From positions 1,054,001-1,118,000 of the forward strand of contig NZ_CP021435.1 in NCBI RefSeq assembly GCF_002549795.1: a stretch of 64,000 bases of DNA. The letters are read 5' to 3'. The position numbers and the translations under genes were made by a program. The notes under the pieces are model-generated. The model ran no database searches. It saw only the letters and a list, made by a program, of their open reading frames with translations, and was not told the DNA's origin. This DNA is from Halomonas beimenensis. GTDB lineage: Bacteria; Pseudomonadota; Gammaproteobacteria; Pseudomonadales; Halomonadaceae. This document shows, in pieces, positions 1 to 8,261 of the stretch (the stretch's first letter is position 1; each line of letters begins with the position of its first letter).

Positions 1-966
1 CGTCATCAGTACCGGCAGGCGCAGCCGCGGGATCAGGGCCAGGTCCCGAGCCACCGCGGTGAAGTCCGCCTGGGGCGACTCGGCCAGCCGAGTCAGGAAG
101 TGAGGCAGCCGCTCGCCGTGCTCCAGGTGGCGCCAGCCGCGCGCCGCCATCGCCGCCAGCAGGTCCGGGCCGCAGGCGTCCGGGTCGGCCAGCAGGGCGT
201 CGAACCAGTCGCCGGCGAGATCGGGCTCCGCACCGGCCACGGCCCGCACGCAGGCGCAGAAGCCCTCGACGTCGCCGGCCCTGGCGGCCGCCTCGCCGCG
301 AGCCCGCAACGCCTCGGCCAGCACGCCGGGCACCGCGACGTGTTCCAGACAGTAACACAGCGAGGCCAGCACCTCGTCGGGCAGCGACGGCAGGCGCTCG
401 GCCAGGCGTGCCGCCTGGGCGACGTCCATGCGCACCGCGAAGTCGGCCAGGCCCTGCAACCCGAGGGCCCGCCAGTCCAGTTCCTGCTGCCCCTCCAGGT
501 AGGCTTCCGCCGGTTCCAGGTGCTGGCTCGCCGGCAGGCCCAGGTCGCGGTTCGCCCGGGCATGGAGGACCGCCTGGAAGGGCAGGGCGGGAGTGAACGC
601 CAGGGGGTTGTCCTTCATCAGGTTGTCGACCGCCTCGCCGTCTTCCCGCCCCAGGCCCTGGACGTTGCGGCCCAGGGTCTCCAGCAGGCGCTGCAGGAAG
701 GCGTCGCGGGGCGCCGGATCCAGACGGCCCTGCTCGTCCAGCGGCAGGGCCAGGAACCAGATCAGCGGGTCCGTCAGCTCGCCGATGCGAAATACCATGG
801 CCAGCCGGGCCGTGCCCTGCCAGGGCTGTGGCCAGGGCTGGGCATCGTGCTCCAGCGCCGCCAGGGTGGCGAGGTCGCAGGGCTCGACGCGGCGCCCGAG
901 GTGGTAGAGCCTGAGCTCGGCCCCGGTGCGCACGAAGAAATCATGAAGGCTGTGGATCGGCTGCAT
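1..966 (-). CDS. DUF3549 family protein (partial, runs off left edge)
   Basis: The minus-strand frame from ATG at 966 stays open for 322 codons to base 1, so the C-terminus lies outside the window. The product starts MQPIHSLHDFFVRTG and is acidic, Leu/Ala-rich and without an obvious signal peptide or membrane segment. The N-terminal pattern matches the DUF3549 family of gammaproteobacterial cytosolic proteins (usually about 340 residues), whose function is not known. The gene is divergent from the amino-acid ABC operon, with a 329-base intergenic region that carries a DnaA box. Other open frames over this stretch (for example 100-1146 plus) are shadows: they show no family pattern and arise from GC-rich codon bias. 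Confidence 0.7.
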   Translation of the reverse strand, partial: MQPIHSLHDFFVRTGAELRLYHLGRRVEPCDLATLAALEHDAQPWPQPWQGTARLAMVFRIGELTDPLIWFLALPLDEQGRLDPAPRDAFLQRLLETLGRNVQGLGREDGEAVDNLMKDNPLAFTPALPFQAVLHARANRDLGLPASQHLEPAEAYLEGQQELDWRALGLQGLADFAVRMDVAQAARLAERLPSLPDEVLASLCYCLEHVAVPGVLAEALRARGEAAARAGDVEGFCACVRAVAGAEPDLAGDWFDALLADPDACGPDLLAAMAARGWRHLEHGERLPHFLTRLAESPQADFTAVARDLALIPRLRLPVLMT

Positions 967-1115
967 GCTGTCTCCCCTGTCTCGGACCGTGCACTCTACC
1001 GCGCCCCCCGCATCCTGTCAGCCCGGCAAGGGCCTCGGGGAGAGACGGTTGATCAATTCCTGATCAATCCTCGTCGGCGCCCATGGCCAGCGGCCTCGGA
1101 CGAGGTTTCCAGGGG

Positions 1116-1124
1116 TTATCCACA
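1116..1124 (+). promoter_or_regulatory. Perfect DnaA box
   Basis: TTATCCACA matches the consensus high-affinity DnaA box exactly. It is single, with two TGATCA palindromes (each containing GATC) about 50 bases upstream. One box does not make an origin. It may bind DnaA or be chance. Confidence 0.4.
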
Positions 1125-1235
1125 GGGACGTTCAGCCTTGCTGTGAATGAACATCCTGCGCACGGCGACTATAGCAGGCATAATTGACGGCTATTGGTCG
1201 TGCCCCGGGATTTTTCCTAGGGTATGTGTAAAAAT

Positions 1236-1262
1236 GGAATAACACGAAGTGTTGGTTATTCC
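1236..1262. promoter_or_regulatory. Inverted repeat upstream of amino-acid ABC operon
   Basis: GGAATAAC (1236-1243) pairs with GTTATTCC (1255-1262). The inner ACAC/GTGT extends the arms to about 10 bp with one unpaired base. It ends 33 bases before the chosen start codon of the binding-protein gene, so it is either an operator overlapping the promoter or transcript start, or a 5' UTR hairpin. The regulator is unknown. Confidence 0.45.
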
Positions 1263-1295
1263 ATGTCACTCTTTTCAGCCACTGGAGGCACCCTC

Positions 1296-2054
1296 ATGCT
1301 ACGTTCCCTCGCCCTGACGATGCTGTCCGCCGGCGCCATCGCCTTCGCCGGCGGCGCCTCGGCCCAGGAAGACACCATCAAGGTCGGCATGTCCGGCGGC
1401 TACTTCCCCTTCACCTTCGTCGAGCAGGATACCCTCAAGGGGTTCGAGGTCGACGTCATGGAGGCGGTGGCCGAGGAGATGGGCGCCGAGGTGGAGTTCG
1501 TGACCGCCAACTTCTCCGGGCTCTTCGGCATGCTGGAGTCCGGCCGCATCGACACCATCGCCAACCAGATCACCATCACCGAGGAGCGCCAGGCGAAGTA
1601 CGTCTTCACCCAGCCCTACGTCTATGACGGGGCTCAGGTGGTGGTCAAGGCAGGCAACGAGACCATCGAGGGCGTCGAGGACCTGCGCGGCAAGACCGTG
1701 GCCGTCAACCTGGGGTCCAACTACGAGCAGCTGCTGCGCGAGCTGCCCTATGCCGACGAGATCGACATCCGCACCTACGAGAGCAACATCGAGCAGGACA
1801 CCGCCCTGGGCCGCGTGGATGCCTTCGTGATGGACCGGGTCAGCGCCAGCCAGGTGATCCAGGAGAAGCCCCTGCCCCTGCAGCTCGCCGGCCAGCCCTT
1901 CTCCGAGATTCGCAATGCCCTGCCGTTCCGGGACACCGAGGCCGATCGCGCCCTGCGCGACGAGGTGGATGCGGCCCTGGCCGCCCTGCGCGAGGACGGC
2001 ACCCTGGCCGAGATCTCCCAGCGCTGGTTCGGTACCGACATCACTCGTCCCTGA
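1296..2054 (+). CDS. Amino-acid ABC transporter, periplasmic substrate-binding protein
   Basis: This 252-residue protein is the solute-binding component of a polar amino-acid importer (SBP_bac_3 family, like cystine-binding TcyJ/FliY). I start it at ATG 1296 because GGAGG lies 9 bases upstream and it opens a clean signal peptide (MLRSLALTMLSAGAIAFAGG, cleavage near ASA-QE). The upstream extension to 1224 would bury the signal. The mature start TIKVGMSGGYFPFTF and the later GRVDAFVMDR segment are typical of the family. The permease follows after 18 bases and the ATPase overlaps the permease, so the three form one operon. The substrate cannot be read from sequence; cystine or another polar amino acid is the likeliest. 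Confidence 0.9.
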   Translation: MLRSLALTMLSAGAIAFAGGASAQEDTIKVGMSGGYFPFTFVEQDTLKGFEVDVMEAVAEEMGAEVEFVTANFSGLFGMLESGRIDTIANQITITEERQAKYVFTQPYVYDGAQVVVKAGNETIEGVEDLRGKTVAVNLGSNYEQLLRELPYADEIDIRTYESNIEQDTALGRVDAFVMDRVSASQVIQEKPLPLQLAGQPFSEIRNALPFRDTEADRALRDEVDAALAALREDGTLAEISQRWFGTDITRP

Positions 2055-2072
2055 GGAGCTGAGACGCCCGAC

Positions 2073-2747
2073 ATGAGCGTTCTCGATTTCGACTACATGC
2101 TGGGGCTGGTGCCCATCCTGCTCAGCTACCTGCCGTTGACGCTGGCCATGGCGGCGGCCGGGATGGTGCTGGCCCTGGTGCTGGCCTGTGGCCTGGCGGT
2201 GATCCGGGTGCTGGGGATTCCGGGGCTGAACGGCGCGACCCTGCTGTTCATCTCCTTCTTCCGCGGCACGCCGCTGCTGGTTCAGCTGTTCCTCTTCTAC
2301 TACGGCTTGCCCCAGGTCCTGGCCTTCCTCACCCAGATCGACGGCATCACCGCCACCATCATGGGGCTGACCCTGCACTTCGCCGCCTACATGGCGGAGT
2401 CGATCCGCGCCGCCATCGTCGGCGTGGATCGCAGCCAGACCGAGGCGGCGCTGTCGATCGGCATGACCAACGGCCAGCTGATGCGCCGCATCGTGCTCCC
2501 CCAGGCGACACGGGTGGCCGTGCCGACCCTGATGAACTACTTCATCGACATGATCAAGGCTACCTCCCTGGCGTTCACCCTGGGGGTCACCGAGCTGATG
2601 GGCGCGACCCAGAAGGAGGCCGCCGGCAGTTTCCTGTACTTCGAGGCCTTCATCACCGTGGCGGTGATCTACTGGGGGATCGTCGAGCTGCTGGCCTGGT
2701 GCCAGCGGCGGCTGGAGTGGCGGCTCAACGAGGCGTATCGCAGATGA
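2073..2747 (+). CDS. Amino-acid ABC transporter, permease
   Basis: The 224-residue membrane protein is the channel subunit (HisM/TcyL type). Hydrophobic helices occur near residues 10-45, 55-75, 80-105 and 185-210, and the EAA coupling loop is visible at [23 protein letters not shown] (about 132-154), the part that contacts the ATPase. [21 protein letters not shown] near residue 62 is the classical family signature. The stop codon overlaps the ATPase start in an ATGA arrangement, so the two are translationally coupled. Confidence 0.92.
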   Translation: MSVLDFDYMLGLVPILLSYLPLTLAMAAAGMVLALVLACGLAVIRVLGIPGLNGATLLFISFFRGTPLLVQLFLFYYGLPQVLAFLTQIDGITATIMGLTLHFAAYMAESIRAAIVGVDRSQTEAALSIGMTNGQLMRRIVLPQATRVAVPTLMNYFIDMIKATSLAFTLGVTELMGATQKEAAGSFLYFEAFITVAVIYWGIVELLAWCQRRLEWRLNEAYRR

Positions 2748-3499
2748 TCAAGGTAGCCAATCTCGTCAAGCGCTTCGGCGACACCACCGTGCTCGACGGC
2801 ATCGATCTCGAGATCGAGCAGGGCGAGATCATCGTGGTGATCGGCCCCTCGGGCACCGGCAAGTCGACCCTGCTGCGCTGCCTGAACTTCCTGGAGCGGC
2901 CCGACGCCGGTCGGCTGACCCTCGGCGACCTGGACGTCGATGTCACCCGCGCCACCAAGGCCGACATCCTGGCGGCGCGGCGGCGCACCGCCTTCGTGTT
3001 CCAGAACTATGCGCTCTTCGCCAACAAGACGGCGCTGGAGAACATCGCCGAGGGGCTGATCGTGGTCAACCGCTGGCCCAAGGCCAAGGCTCACGCCCGG
3101 GCCCGGGAGATCCTCGAGCGCATCGGCCTGGCCGACAAGGCCGATGCCTATCCGGCATCGCTCTCCGGCGGCCAGCAGCAGCGGGTCGGCATCGGTCGGG
3201 CCATGGCGGCCCAGGCCGAGGTGATCCTGTTCGACGAGCCGACCTCCTCGCTGGACCCGGAGTGGGTCGAGGAGGTGCTGGCGCTGATGAAGCGGCTCGC
3301 CGCGGAACGTCAGACCATGCTGGTGGTGACCCACGAGATGGGCTTCGCCCGTGACGTGGCGGACCGGGTGGTGTTCATGGAGGGCGGGCGCATCGTCGAG
3401 CAGGGGCCGCCCTCCCAGTTGTTCAATGCTCCCCGGGATCCACGCACCCGGGACTTCCTACGCAAGGTACTGGCCGCTCAACCCGCCGTCTCCACCTGA
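2744..3499 (+). CDS. Amino-acid ABC transporter, ATP-binding protein
   Basis: This 251-residue ATPase energises the importer. It has Walker [11 protein letters not shown]-loop FVFQNYALF, signature [16 protein letters not shown], Walker B VILFDEP, D-loop SSLDPE and the switch His in VVTHEMGF, so every catalytic element is present. I choose ATG 2744, which overlaps the permease stop by 4 bases, over the longer frame that starts inside the permease. It belongs to the GlnQ/HisP/TcyN group. No paired regulator lies alongside. Confidence 0.94.
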   Translation: MIKVANLVKRFGDTTVLDGIDLEIEQGEIIVVIGPSGTGKSTLLRCLNFLERPDAGRLTLGDLDVDVTRATKADILAARRRTAFVFQNYALFANKTALENIAEGLIVVNRWPKAKAHARAREILERIGLADKADAYPASLSGGQQQRVGIGRAMAAQAEVILFDEPTSSLDPEWVEEVLALMKRLAAERQTMLVVTHEMGFARDVADRVVFMEGGRIVEQGPPSQLFNAPRDPRTRDFLRKVLAAQPAVST

Positions 3500-3565
3500 T
3501 CGGGGGTGGAAGGGGCGGGGCACGCGCGGGATAATGAAGGGACAGTCAGACCGGAGGGACATCCC

Positions 3566-3898
3566 ATGACCGTTCACGAGGAACTCGAGCAGGCGCTGAG
3601 GGAGCTCGAGTCCACCATGAAGGCCGCCGACATGTGGCGCATGGAACGCCCCGAGCCGGAAGCCTTCGACAGCACCCAGCCGTTCTGCATCGACACCATG
3701 GCGCTGCCCCAGTGGTTGCGCTTCGTGTTCATCGCCCGGCTCGAAGCGCTGGTGGAAGCTCGTGCTCCCATGCCGGCGACCTGCGACGTGGCCCCCGCCG
3801 TCGACGCCTACCTGATCCAGGAGGGCGCCCGCACCAGCGAACGGGTCTTGATGTGCAAGGTGGTCGAGCATATTGACCGGCTGGTCACCGAAAACTGA
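3566..3898 (+). CDS. yqcC: YqcC family protein
   Basis: The 110-residue product matches YqcC (DUF446), a small all-helical cytosolic protein of gammaproteobacteria whose biochemical role is not established. The pattern F-C-I-D-T-M-x-L-P-Q-W-L-R-F-V-F-I-x-R (about residues 36-54) is the family core. The start at 3566 is preceded by GGAGGG. The longer frame starting at 3506 overlaps the ribosome-binding site and is not supported. It lies 66 bases after the ABC ATPase and may be transcribed separately. Confidence 0.85.
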   Translation: MTVHEELEQALRELESTMKAADMWRMERPEPEAFDSTQPFCIDTMALPQWLRFVFIARLEALVEARAPMPATCDVAPAVDAYLIQEGARTSERVLMCKVVEHIDRLVTEN

Positions 3899-3917
3899 GA
3901 GGGTGCTTACACACTAC

Positions 3918-4108
3918 TCCGCTAGGCCATGCTGCGTTTGAAAATCAGCCTCAAAATGCGCATTTACAAGCTCGTAAACTCCGCTTTTGGACTCGCGATA
4001 TCCATATCGCTCGCTCTGCGAGCAGCGAAGCTGCCCAAATCGGCTGTCCCTGCAGTTTGTCGGCTGATTTCGCCTTGCCTGGCCGTCGCTCGTAACATTT
4101 GTAACCAC
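3918..4108 (+). repeat. Dispersed intergenic repeat, copy 1 (with internal insert)
   Basis: The block GAAAATCAGC-CTCAAAATGCGCATTTACA-(A)GCTCGTAAACTCCGC closely matches 49450-49500 further along the window, as does the closing block GGCTGATTT(C/T)GCCTTG followed by a CGCTCG stretch. In this copy about 70 unrelated bases sit between the two halves. The AATCAGC/GCTGATT ends are inverted repeats of each other, so the element can fold into a long stem. It lies between yqcC and the cyclotransferase gene and encodes nothing recognisable. Confidence 0.6.
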
Positions 4109-4122
4109 CCTCTGAGACGCCC

Positions 4123-4623
4123 ATGCCCTACTACTTCGCCTACGGCAGCAACATGAACCCGGCCCGGGTCGAGGCGCGCATCGGGGTCACCCGGCGCGCC
4201 CTGCCCGGGATCCTGGCCGACCATACCCTGCGCTTCGACAAGGCGTCCCGGGTGGCCGGCATCAGTCACGCCAATGTGGGGCCCGCCCCGGGCAAGCGGG
4301 TGGAGGGGGCGCTCTTCGAGCTGCTCGCCCCCGAGCAGATCGAGTGCATGGACCCCTTCGAGGGCTATCCCCACGACTACGATCGCCATCGCCTGCCGAT
4401 CCATACCGAGCACGGGGCCATCGAGGCCTGGGTCTACATCGCCGCGCCGGGGACCACCGCCGAGGCGCTCCGGCCGGCGCGGGAATACCTCGATCACCTG
4501 CTGGCCGGCGAGCGGTTCAGGATGCCCGCCTACCATGCTCGCCTGGCCGAGGTGGAGGCGGTCCATGGCCTGGACGACGCCTCCCTGGCGGCGCTCGGGC
4601 TGTCCCGCCACTCGCCGCGTTGA
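4123..4623 (+). CDS. Gamma-glutamylcyclotransferase family protein
   Basis: The 166-residue protein has the GGCT/AIG2-like fold start MPYYFAYGSNM, where the YGSN loop binds the gamma-glutamyl substrate, followed by the LRFDK strand and a GALFEL segment. Glu at FEGYP (about residue 85) is in the usual position of the catalytic acid. Family members release 5-oxoproline from gamma-glutamyl peptides or amines, but substrates vary and cannot be assigned here. It ends just before a strong hairpin and converges with the ompW gene. Confidence 0.8.
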   Translation: MPYYFAYGSNMNPARVEARIGVTRRALPGILADHTLRFDKASRVAGISHANVGPAPGKRVEGALFELLAPEQIECMDPFEGYPHDYDRHRLPIHTEHGAIEAWVYIAAPGTTAEALRPAREYLDHLLAGERFRMPAYHARLAEVEAVHGLDDASLAALGLSRHSPR

Positions 4624-4641
4624 CCGGTGCCCGGTAACGAG

Positions 4642-4667
4642 CGAGGCCCGCCATTCGGCGGGCCTCG
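4642..4667. terminator. Hairpin between convergent genes
   Basis: An 11-bp perfect stem (CGAGGCCCGCC / GGCGGGCCTCG) with loop ATTC lies between the converging cyclotransferase and ompW genes. No strong T-tract follows on either strand, so termination efficiency is uncertain. Confidence 0.6.
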
Positions 4668-4686
4668 TCGCAGTAGAGGGCGTCGC

Positions 4687-5325
4687 TCAGTAGCGGAAGC
4701 TCACGCCGGCCATCACCACCATCGGATCGATCTCCACGGTGCCGGCATCGACCCCGCCGACCTTGGCGTCGGTATCGATATCCAGGTACCAGGCGGCGGC
4801 GTTCAGCGCCCAGTGGTCGTCGATCAGCAGGTCCACGCCCAGCTGGCCGGCCACCCCCCAGGAATCCTCCAGCTCCAGATCCACGCCCGATACGTCCAGC
4901 TCCTCGTCGGAGAAGCGGGTGTAGTTGACGCCCACCCCGGCATAGGGCTGGATCCGGGCATCGGTGCCGCCGAAGGGATAGAACTGCAGGGTCAGGGTCG
5001 GCGGCAGATGGTCGGTGGCGGCGATGTTCGCGCCGTCGAGCTCGATGTCGTGGTCGAAGGGCTCGGCGGCCAGCAGCTCCACGCCCAGCTTGTCGGTGAA
5101 GCGATAGCCCAGGGTAAAGGCGAAGGCGCTATCGTCCTGGACGTCTACATCGAACTCGCCGAGGGCGGTGTCCACGGTACCGTTGTCGCTCTTGGGCTCC
5201 ACCTTGGCCACGCCGACGCGGGTGAAGAAGTCGCCGGCGCCATAGGCCAGGGCCTGGGTACTGGCGACCAGGCTGGCGGCGCCGAGGCCGGTGATCAGCA
5301 GGGTGGGCAGGATGGGCTTGCGCAT
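4687..5325 (-). CDS. ompW: OmpW family outer-membrane protein (copy 1)
   Basis: The 212-residue protein carries a signal peptide ending near TQALA and then an 8-stranded OmpW barrel ending in an aromatic residue (VSFRY), the outer-membrane sorting signal. The motifs GDFFTRVGVAKVEP at the mature start, PYAGVGVNYTRFS and SWGVAGQLGVDLLIDD are family hallmarks. OmpW proteins form narrow channels for small hydrophobic molecules and respond to salinity and oxygen in other bacteria. A closely similar paralogue lies immediately upstream on the same strand, suggesting tandem duplication. Confidence 0.92.
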   Translation of the reverse strand: MRKPILPTLLITGLGAASLVASTQALAYGAGDFFTRVGVAKVEPKSDNGTVDTALGEFDVDVQDDSAFAFTLGYRFTDKLGVELLAAEPFDHDIELDGANIAATDHLPPTLTLQFYPFGGTDARIQPYAGVGVNYTRFSDEELDVSGVDLELEDSWGVAGQLGVDLLIDDHWALNAAAWYLDIDTDAKVGGVDAGTVEIDPMVVMAGVSFRY

Positions 5326-5445
5326 GATGGGTCTCCTCGTGGATCGGGCGGTGGCGCCGGAAGTGTGGAGACGAGTCTACGCAAGGCCTTGCGGTCGAAA
5401 CTTGACGCAGCGCAATCGCCGGCCGTGGCCGGCTTGATGGGGATC

Positions 5446-5478
5446 AACAAAAAGACGCCGGGCGCTGGGCCCGGCGTC
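5446..5478 (-). terminator. Rho-independent terminator of second ompW
   Basis: On the minus strand a 10-bp stem (GACGCCGGGC pairing with GCCCGGCGTC) is followed by TTTTTGTT. It lies 21 bases beyond the stop codon of the upstream ompW paralogue, so the two ompW genes are probably transcribed separately. Confidence 0.8.
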
Positions 5479-5498
5479 CGGTCTGGAAGGAAATCGCG

Positions 5499-6113
5499 TC
5501 AGAAGCGGAAGGTCAGGACCCCGCCGACCGTCATCGGGTCCACTTCCGCTTCACCGATGTCGGTGCCGCCGACCGACACGTCGGCGTCCACGTCGGCATA
5601 ACGTGCGAAGGCGCCTGCCAGCAGGTAGTCGGTGATCGCCAGGTCCACGCCCACCTGGCCGACCGCGCCCCAGGACTCATCGACGTCCAGGCCGTCGAGC
5701 TCTTCGTCGGAGAACCGGGTGTAGTTCAGTCCGGCGCCGACATAGGGCTGCACCTTCGCCCCGGTACCGCCCAGCGGATAGTAGTTGACCATCAGGTTGA
5801 CCGGCATCCGGTCGACACCACCGATGTCTCCCAGGTTGCCGGTGTTCAGCTGGTGTTCGACGGGCTCAGCACCACTGAGCTCCATGCCCCACTTGTCGTG
5901 GAACAGGTAGCCCAGGGCATAGGCGAGATGACTCTCGTCGGAGATATCGAGCTCGCCCGCCACATCGAGGGTGCCGTTGTCGTCGGTGACCTCGGTCTTG
6001 GCGATGCCGCCTCGGACGTAGATATCCCCGGCCTGGTAGGCATAGGCGGACTGGGCGGCGACGAGGCCGGCGGCGGCGAAGGCGGTGGCGGTGATCAGAT
6101 GCATGGTCTTCAT
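5499..6113 (-). CDS. ompW: OmpW family outer-membrane protein (copy 2)
   Basis: The 204-residue OmpW paralogue has a signal peptide (MKTMHLITATAFAAAGLVAA, cleavage near AYA), shared motifs PYVGAGLNYTRFSDEELD and SWGAVGQVGVDLAITDY, and a terminal Phe (LTFRF). I start at ATG 6113, which has GGGAGG just upstream; the longer frame adds a basic, non-signal leader. It differs from copy 1 mainly in surface loops, so the two may have different permeants or conditions of expression. Confidence 0.92.
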   Translation of the reverse strand: MKTMHLITATAFAAAGLVAAQSAYAYQAGDIYVRGGIAKTEVTDDNGTLDVAGELDISDESHLAYALGYLFHDKWGMELSGAEPVEHQLNTGNLGDIGGVDRMPVNLMVNYYPLGGTGAKVQPYVGAGLNYTRFSDEELDGLDVDESWGAVGQVGVDLAITDYLLAGAFARYADVDADVSVGGTDIGEAEVDPMTVGGVLTFRF

Positions 6114-6386
6114 GGGAAGCCTCCCTGTGACATCCGGATGCCGGCGCCGAACCATTCGGCGTCCGTGCGATCGCGTCAATGAGTATAGAAAACAGTGTTT
6201 CTAAATGTCTTGTAAAATTTTCCTATGGCCAGGATAGGGATGGATGCGGGTTTTCCATGGGGCTTGCCTTCAAAATCTAGCCTGAGTTACAGGATTTGTA
6301 CAAGTATTTTCCACCCCGCGTCCCGCTCGCCGATCGGCCGGATCTCGTCTTCACTGACGATAGGGATGCGGCCCGGGGAGGCTTCG

Positions 6387-6671
6387 ATGGTGATCGAGGA
6401 ACGGCGGTACGACCCCCTGGTCTCGCTGCTGGTCGCGGCGGGCCTGGCCGTCTGGGTGCTATGGCAGCCTGAATTGGTGCGGGAGATGGCGTGGCCATGG
6501 CGGACGGCCCTGGTGGGGCTGGGCGTGTGGGCCCTGGGCGCGGCCTTCTTCCGGCCCGTGGCCATGGGGCGGGGGGAGGGAGCGCTGTGGCGGCTGACGG
6601 CGACGCCATGGAGCCGGGCCGCCCTGTGGGGCTTCGCGCTGCTGCTGGTGCTGCGCCGCCTCCTCGGTTGA
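6387..6671 (+). CDS. Small two- or three-helix membrane protein, unknown function
   Basis: From ATG 6387, preceded by GGGGAGG, a 94-residue protein reads MVIEERRYDPLVSLLVAAGL and then shows three hydrophobic stretches (about residues 11-27, 40-57 and 75-90) with Arg-rich ends. I do not recognise a family. Codon use matches its neighbours, and its stop lies about 20 bases before a hairpin. The upstream extension to 6225 crosses AT-rich non-coding sequence and is not used. Confidence 0.6.
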   Translation: MVIEERRYDPLVSLLVAAGLAVWVLWQPELVREMAWPWRTALVGLGVWALGAAFFRPVAMGRGEGALWRLTATPWSRAALWGFALLLVLRRLLG

Positions 6672-6691
6672 GCGGGCCTCGAGAACGCGAA

Positions 6692-6715
6692 AAGCCGCCC
6701 GAAGGCGGCTTCTCT
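6692..6715. terminator. Bidirectional terminator between small membrane gene and putP
   Basis: AAGCCGCC (6692-6699) pairs with GGCGGCTT (6704-6711) across a CGAA loop. The minus-strand read continues TTTTCGCG and the plus strand TTCTCTC, so it can serve both converging genes. Confidence 0.7.
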
Positions 6716-6739
6716 CATGAAACACTGGTCGCGGTGCGA

Positions 6740-8218
6740 TCAGGCCTGCTCGAGGCTGTCGAACTCGGCGGTGATCTCGTCCTTGGGCGCCTCGGTGGCC
6801 AGGCTCACCGCCACGATGGCGATGTAGGCGAAGACCACACCGGGGACGATCTCGTAGAGATCGAAGATGCCGCCGGAGACCTGGGCCCAGGCCACGACGG
6901 TGACGCCGCCGACCACGATGCCGGCCAGGGCGCCCCAGGTGTTCATGCGGCGCCAGAACAGCGACATCACCAGGGCCGGGCCGAAGGCCGCACCGAAGCC
7001 GGCCCAGGCGTAGGACACCAGGCCCAGCACGGTGGAACCGGGGTTCATGGCCAGCAGGTAGGCGAGAATGGCGATGCCGACCACGGCGAAGCGGCCGACC
7101 CACACCAGCTCGGACTGGGTGGCGTCCTTGCGGAAGATGGCCTTGTAGAAGTCGTCGGTCAGCGCCGAGGAGGACACCAGCAACTGGGAGTCGGCGGTGG
7201 ACATCACGGCGGCGAGGATGGCGGCCAGCAGCACGCCGGCGATCACCGGGTGGAAAATGGCGTTGACCATGACCATGAAGATGGTCTCGCCGTCGCCCAG
7301 GTCGCGGTTCATGTAGACGGTGCCCAGGATGCCCACGGCCATGGCGCAGACCAGGCAGAGGCCGGACCAGGACACGGCGATGCGCCGCGCGGTGGGGATG
7401 TCATTCTCGCTGCGGATGGCGGCGAAGCGCGCCAGGATATGCGGCTGGCCGAAGTAGCCCAGGCCCCAGGCCATGGAGCTGACGATGCCCATGACGGTGA
7501 GGGCCTCGCCGGTGGAGGCGTCGGTGAACCACTTCAGCATGTCCGGGTTCTCGGCCAGGATCTGGCTGCTGCTGCCGCCGACGCCGCCCAGCTCGGTGAA
7601 GGCGATCACCGGCACGATCAGCAGGGCCGCGGCCATCATCAGGCCCTGGATGAGGTCCGTCCAGGACACCGCCAGGAAGCCCCCGAAGAAGGTGTAGGAG
7701 ATGATCGCCAGGGTACCGATGGTCAGTGCCATGGTGTAGTCGAAGCCGAAGACGGTCTCGAACAGCTTGGCGCCCGCCACCAGGCCGGAGCTGGTGTAGA
7801 ACATGAAGAACAGCAGGATGAAGATCGCCGAGATCACCCGCAGCAACTGGCTGTTGTCGCGGAAGCGGTTGGCGAAGAACTCCGGCAGTGTCAGGGCGTC
7901 ACCGGACTGGTAGCTGTAGACGCGCAGCCGCCTTGCCACGATCAGCCAGTTGAGCCAGGTACCGATCAGCAGGCCCACGGCGATCCAGCCGGCGGACAGG
8001 CCGCTGACGTAGGCCGCGCCCGGCAGCCCGAGCAGCAGCCAGCCGGACATGTCCGAGGCCCCGGCGGAGATCGCCGAGGTCCAGGGGCCGAGCGAGCGGC
8101 CCCCCAGGATGTAGTCGGAGAGATTCGTGGTGCGCTTGTAGGCGATGATGCCGATGGCCAGCATCACCACCAGGTAGAGCGCGAACGTAAAGCCGATGGT
8201 GGCATTATTGTCGACCAT
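6740..8218 (-). CDS. putP: Sodium/proline symporter PutP
   Basis: The 492-residue inner-membrane protein belongs to the sodium:solute symporter family. Its N-terminal SDYILGGRSLGPWTSAISAGASDMSGWLLLGLPG stretch is almost diagnostic of PutP, containing residues that line the Na+ and proline sites, and about 13 hydrophobic segments follow. It imports proline for use as carbon/nitrogen source or osmolyte. It lies 43 bases downstream of putA on the same strand, so the two are probably co-transcribed. The 585-aa open frame on the opposite strand is a shadow. Confidence 0.95.
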   Translation of the reverse strand: MVDNNATIGFTFALYLVVMLAIGIIAYKRTTNLSDYILGGRSLGPWTSAISAGASDMSGWLLLGLPGAAYVSGLSAGWIAVGLLIGTWLNWLIVARRLRVYSYQSGDALTLPEFFANRFRDNSQLLRVISAIFILLFFMFYTSSGLVAGAKLFETVFGFDYTMALTIGTLAIISYTFFGGFLAVSWTDLIQGLMMAAALLIVPVIAFTELGGVGGSSSQILAENPDMLKWFTDASTGEALTVMGIVSSMAWGLGYFGQPHILARFAAIRSENDIPTARRIAVSWSGLCLVCAMAVGILGTVYMNRDLGDGETIFMVMVNAIFHPVIAGVLLAAILAAVMSTADSQLLVSSSALTDDFYKAIFRKDATQSELVWVGRFAVVGIAILAYLLAMNPGSTVLGLVSYAWAGFGAAFGPALVMSLFWRRMNTWGALAGIVVGGVTVVAWAQVSGGIFDLYEIVPGVVFAYIAIVAVSLATEAPKDEITAEFDSLEQA

Positions 8219-8261
8219 GAGGGGCTTCCTTCAGTTTGTTGTCGTTGATGACGAGCACGGA

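Larger units (their letters stand above)
967..1295. other. Divergent intergenic region with DnaA box and repeats
   Basis: These 329 bases separate the DUF3549 gene from the ABC importer. They hold a tandem 10-11 bp direct repeat (TGATCAATTCC then TGATCAATCC, 1050-1070), a perfect DnaA box TTATCCACA at 1116-1124, and a long imperfect palindrome at 1236-1262. No gene is supported here. The open frame that begins at 1224 simply extends the binding-protein gene upstream. Confidence 0.6.

Noticed and set aside
1116..1124. Replication origin at the DnaA box
   Set aside because: A single box without an AT-rich unwinding region or dnaA/dnaN/gyrB neighbours does not support an origin.
100..1146. 348-residue plus-strand frame at the left edge
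   Set aside because: It is antisense to the DUF3549 gene, runs past its start into the intergenic region, and has no ribosome-binding site or domain.
6491..8248. 585-residue open frame antisense to putP
   Set aside because: Composition is Gly/His/Gln-rich with no family pattern, and putP on the other strand is unmistakable. It is a codon-bias shadow. The same holds for long antisense frames over putA, the ABC genes, the cob operon and btuB.
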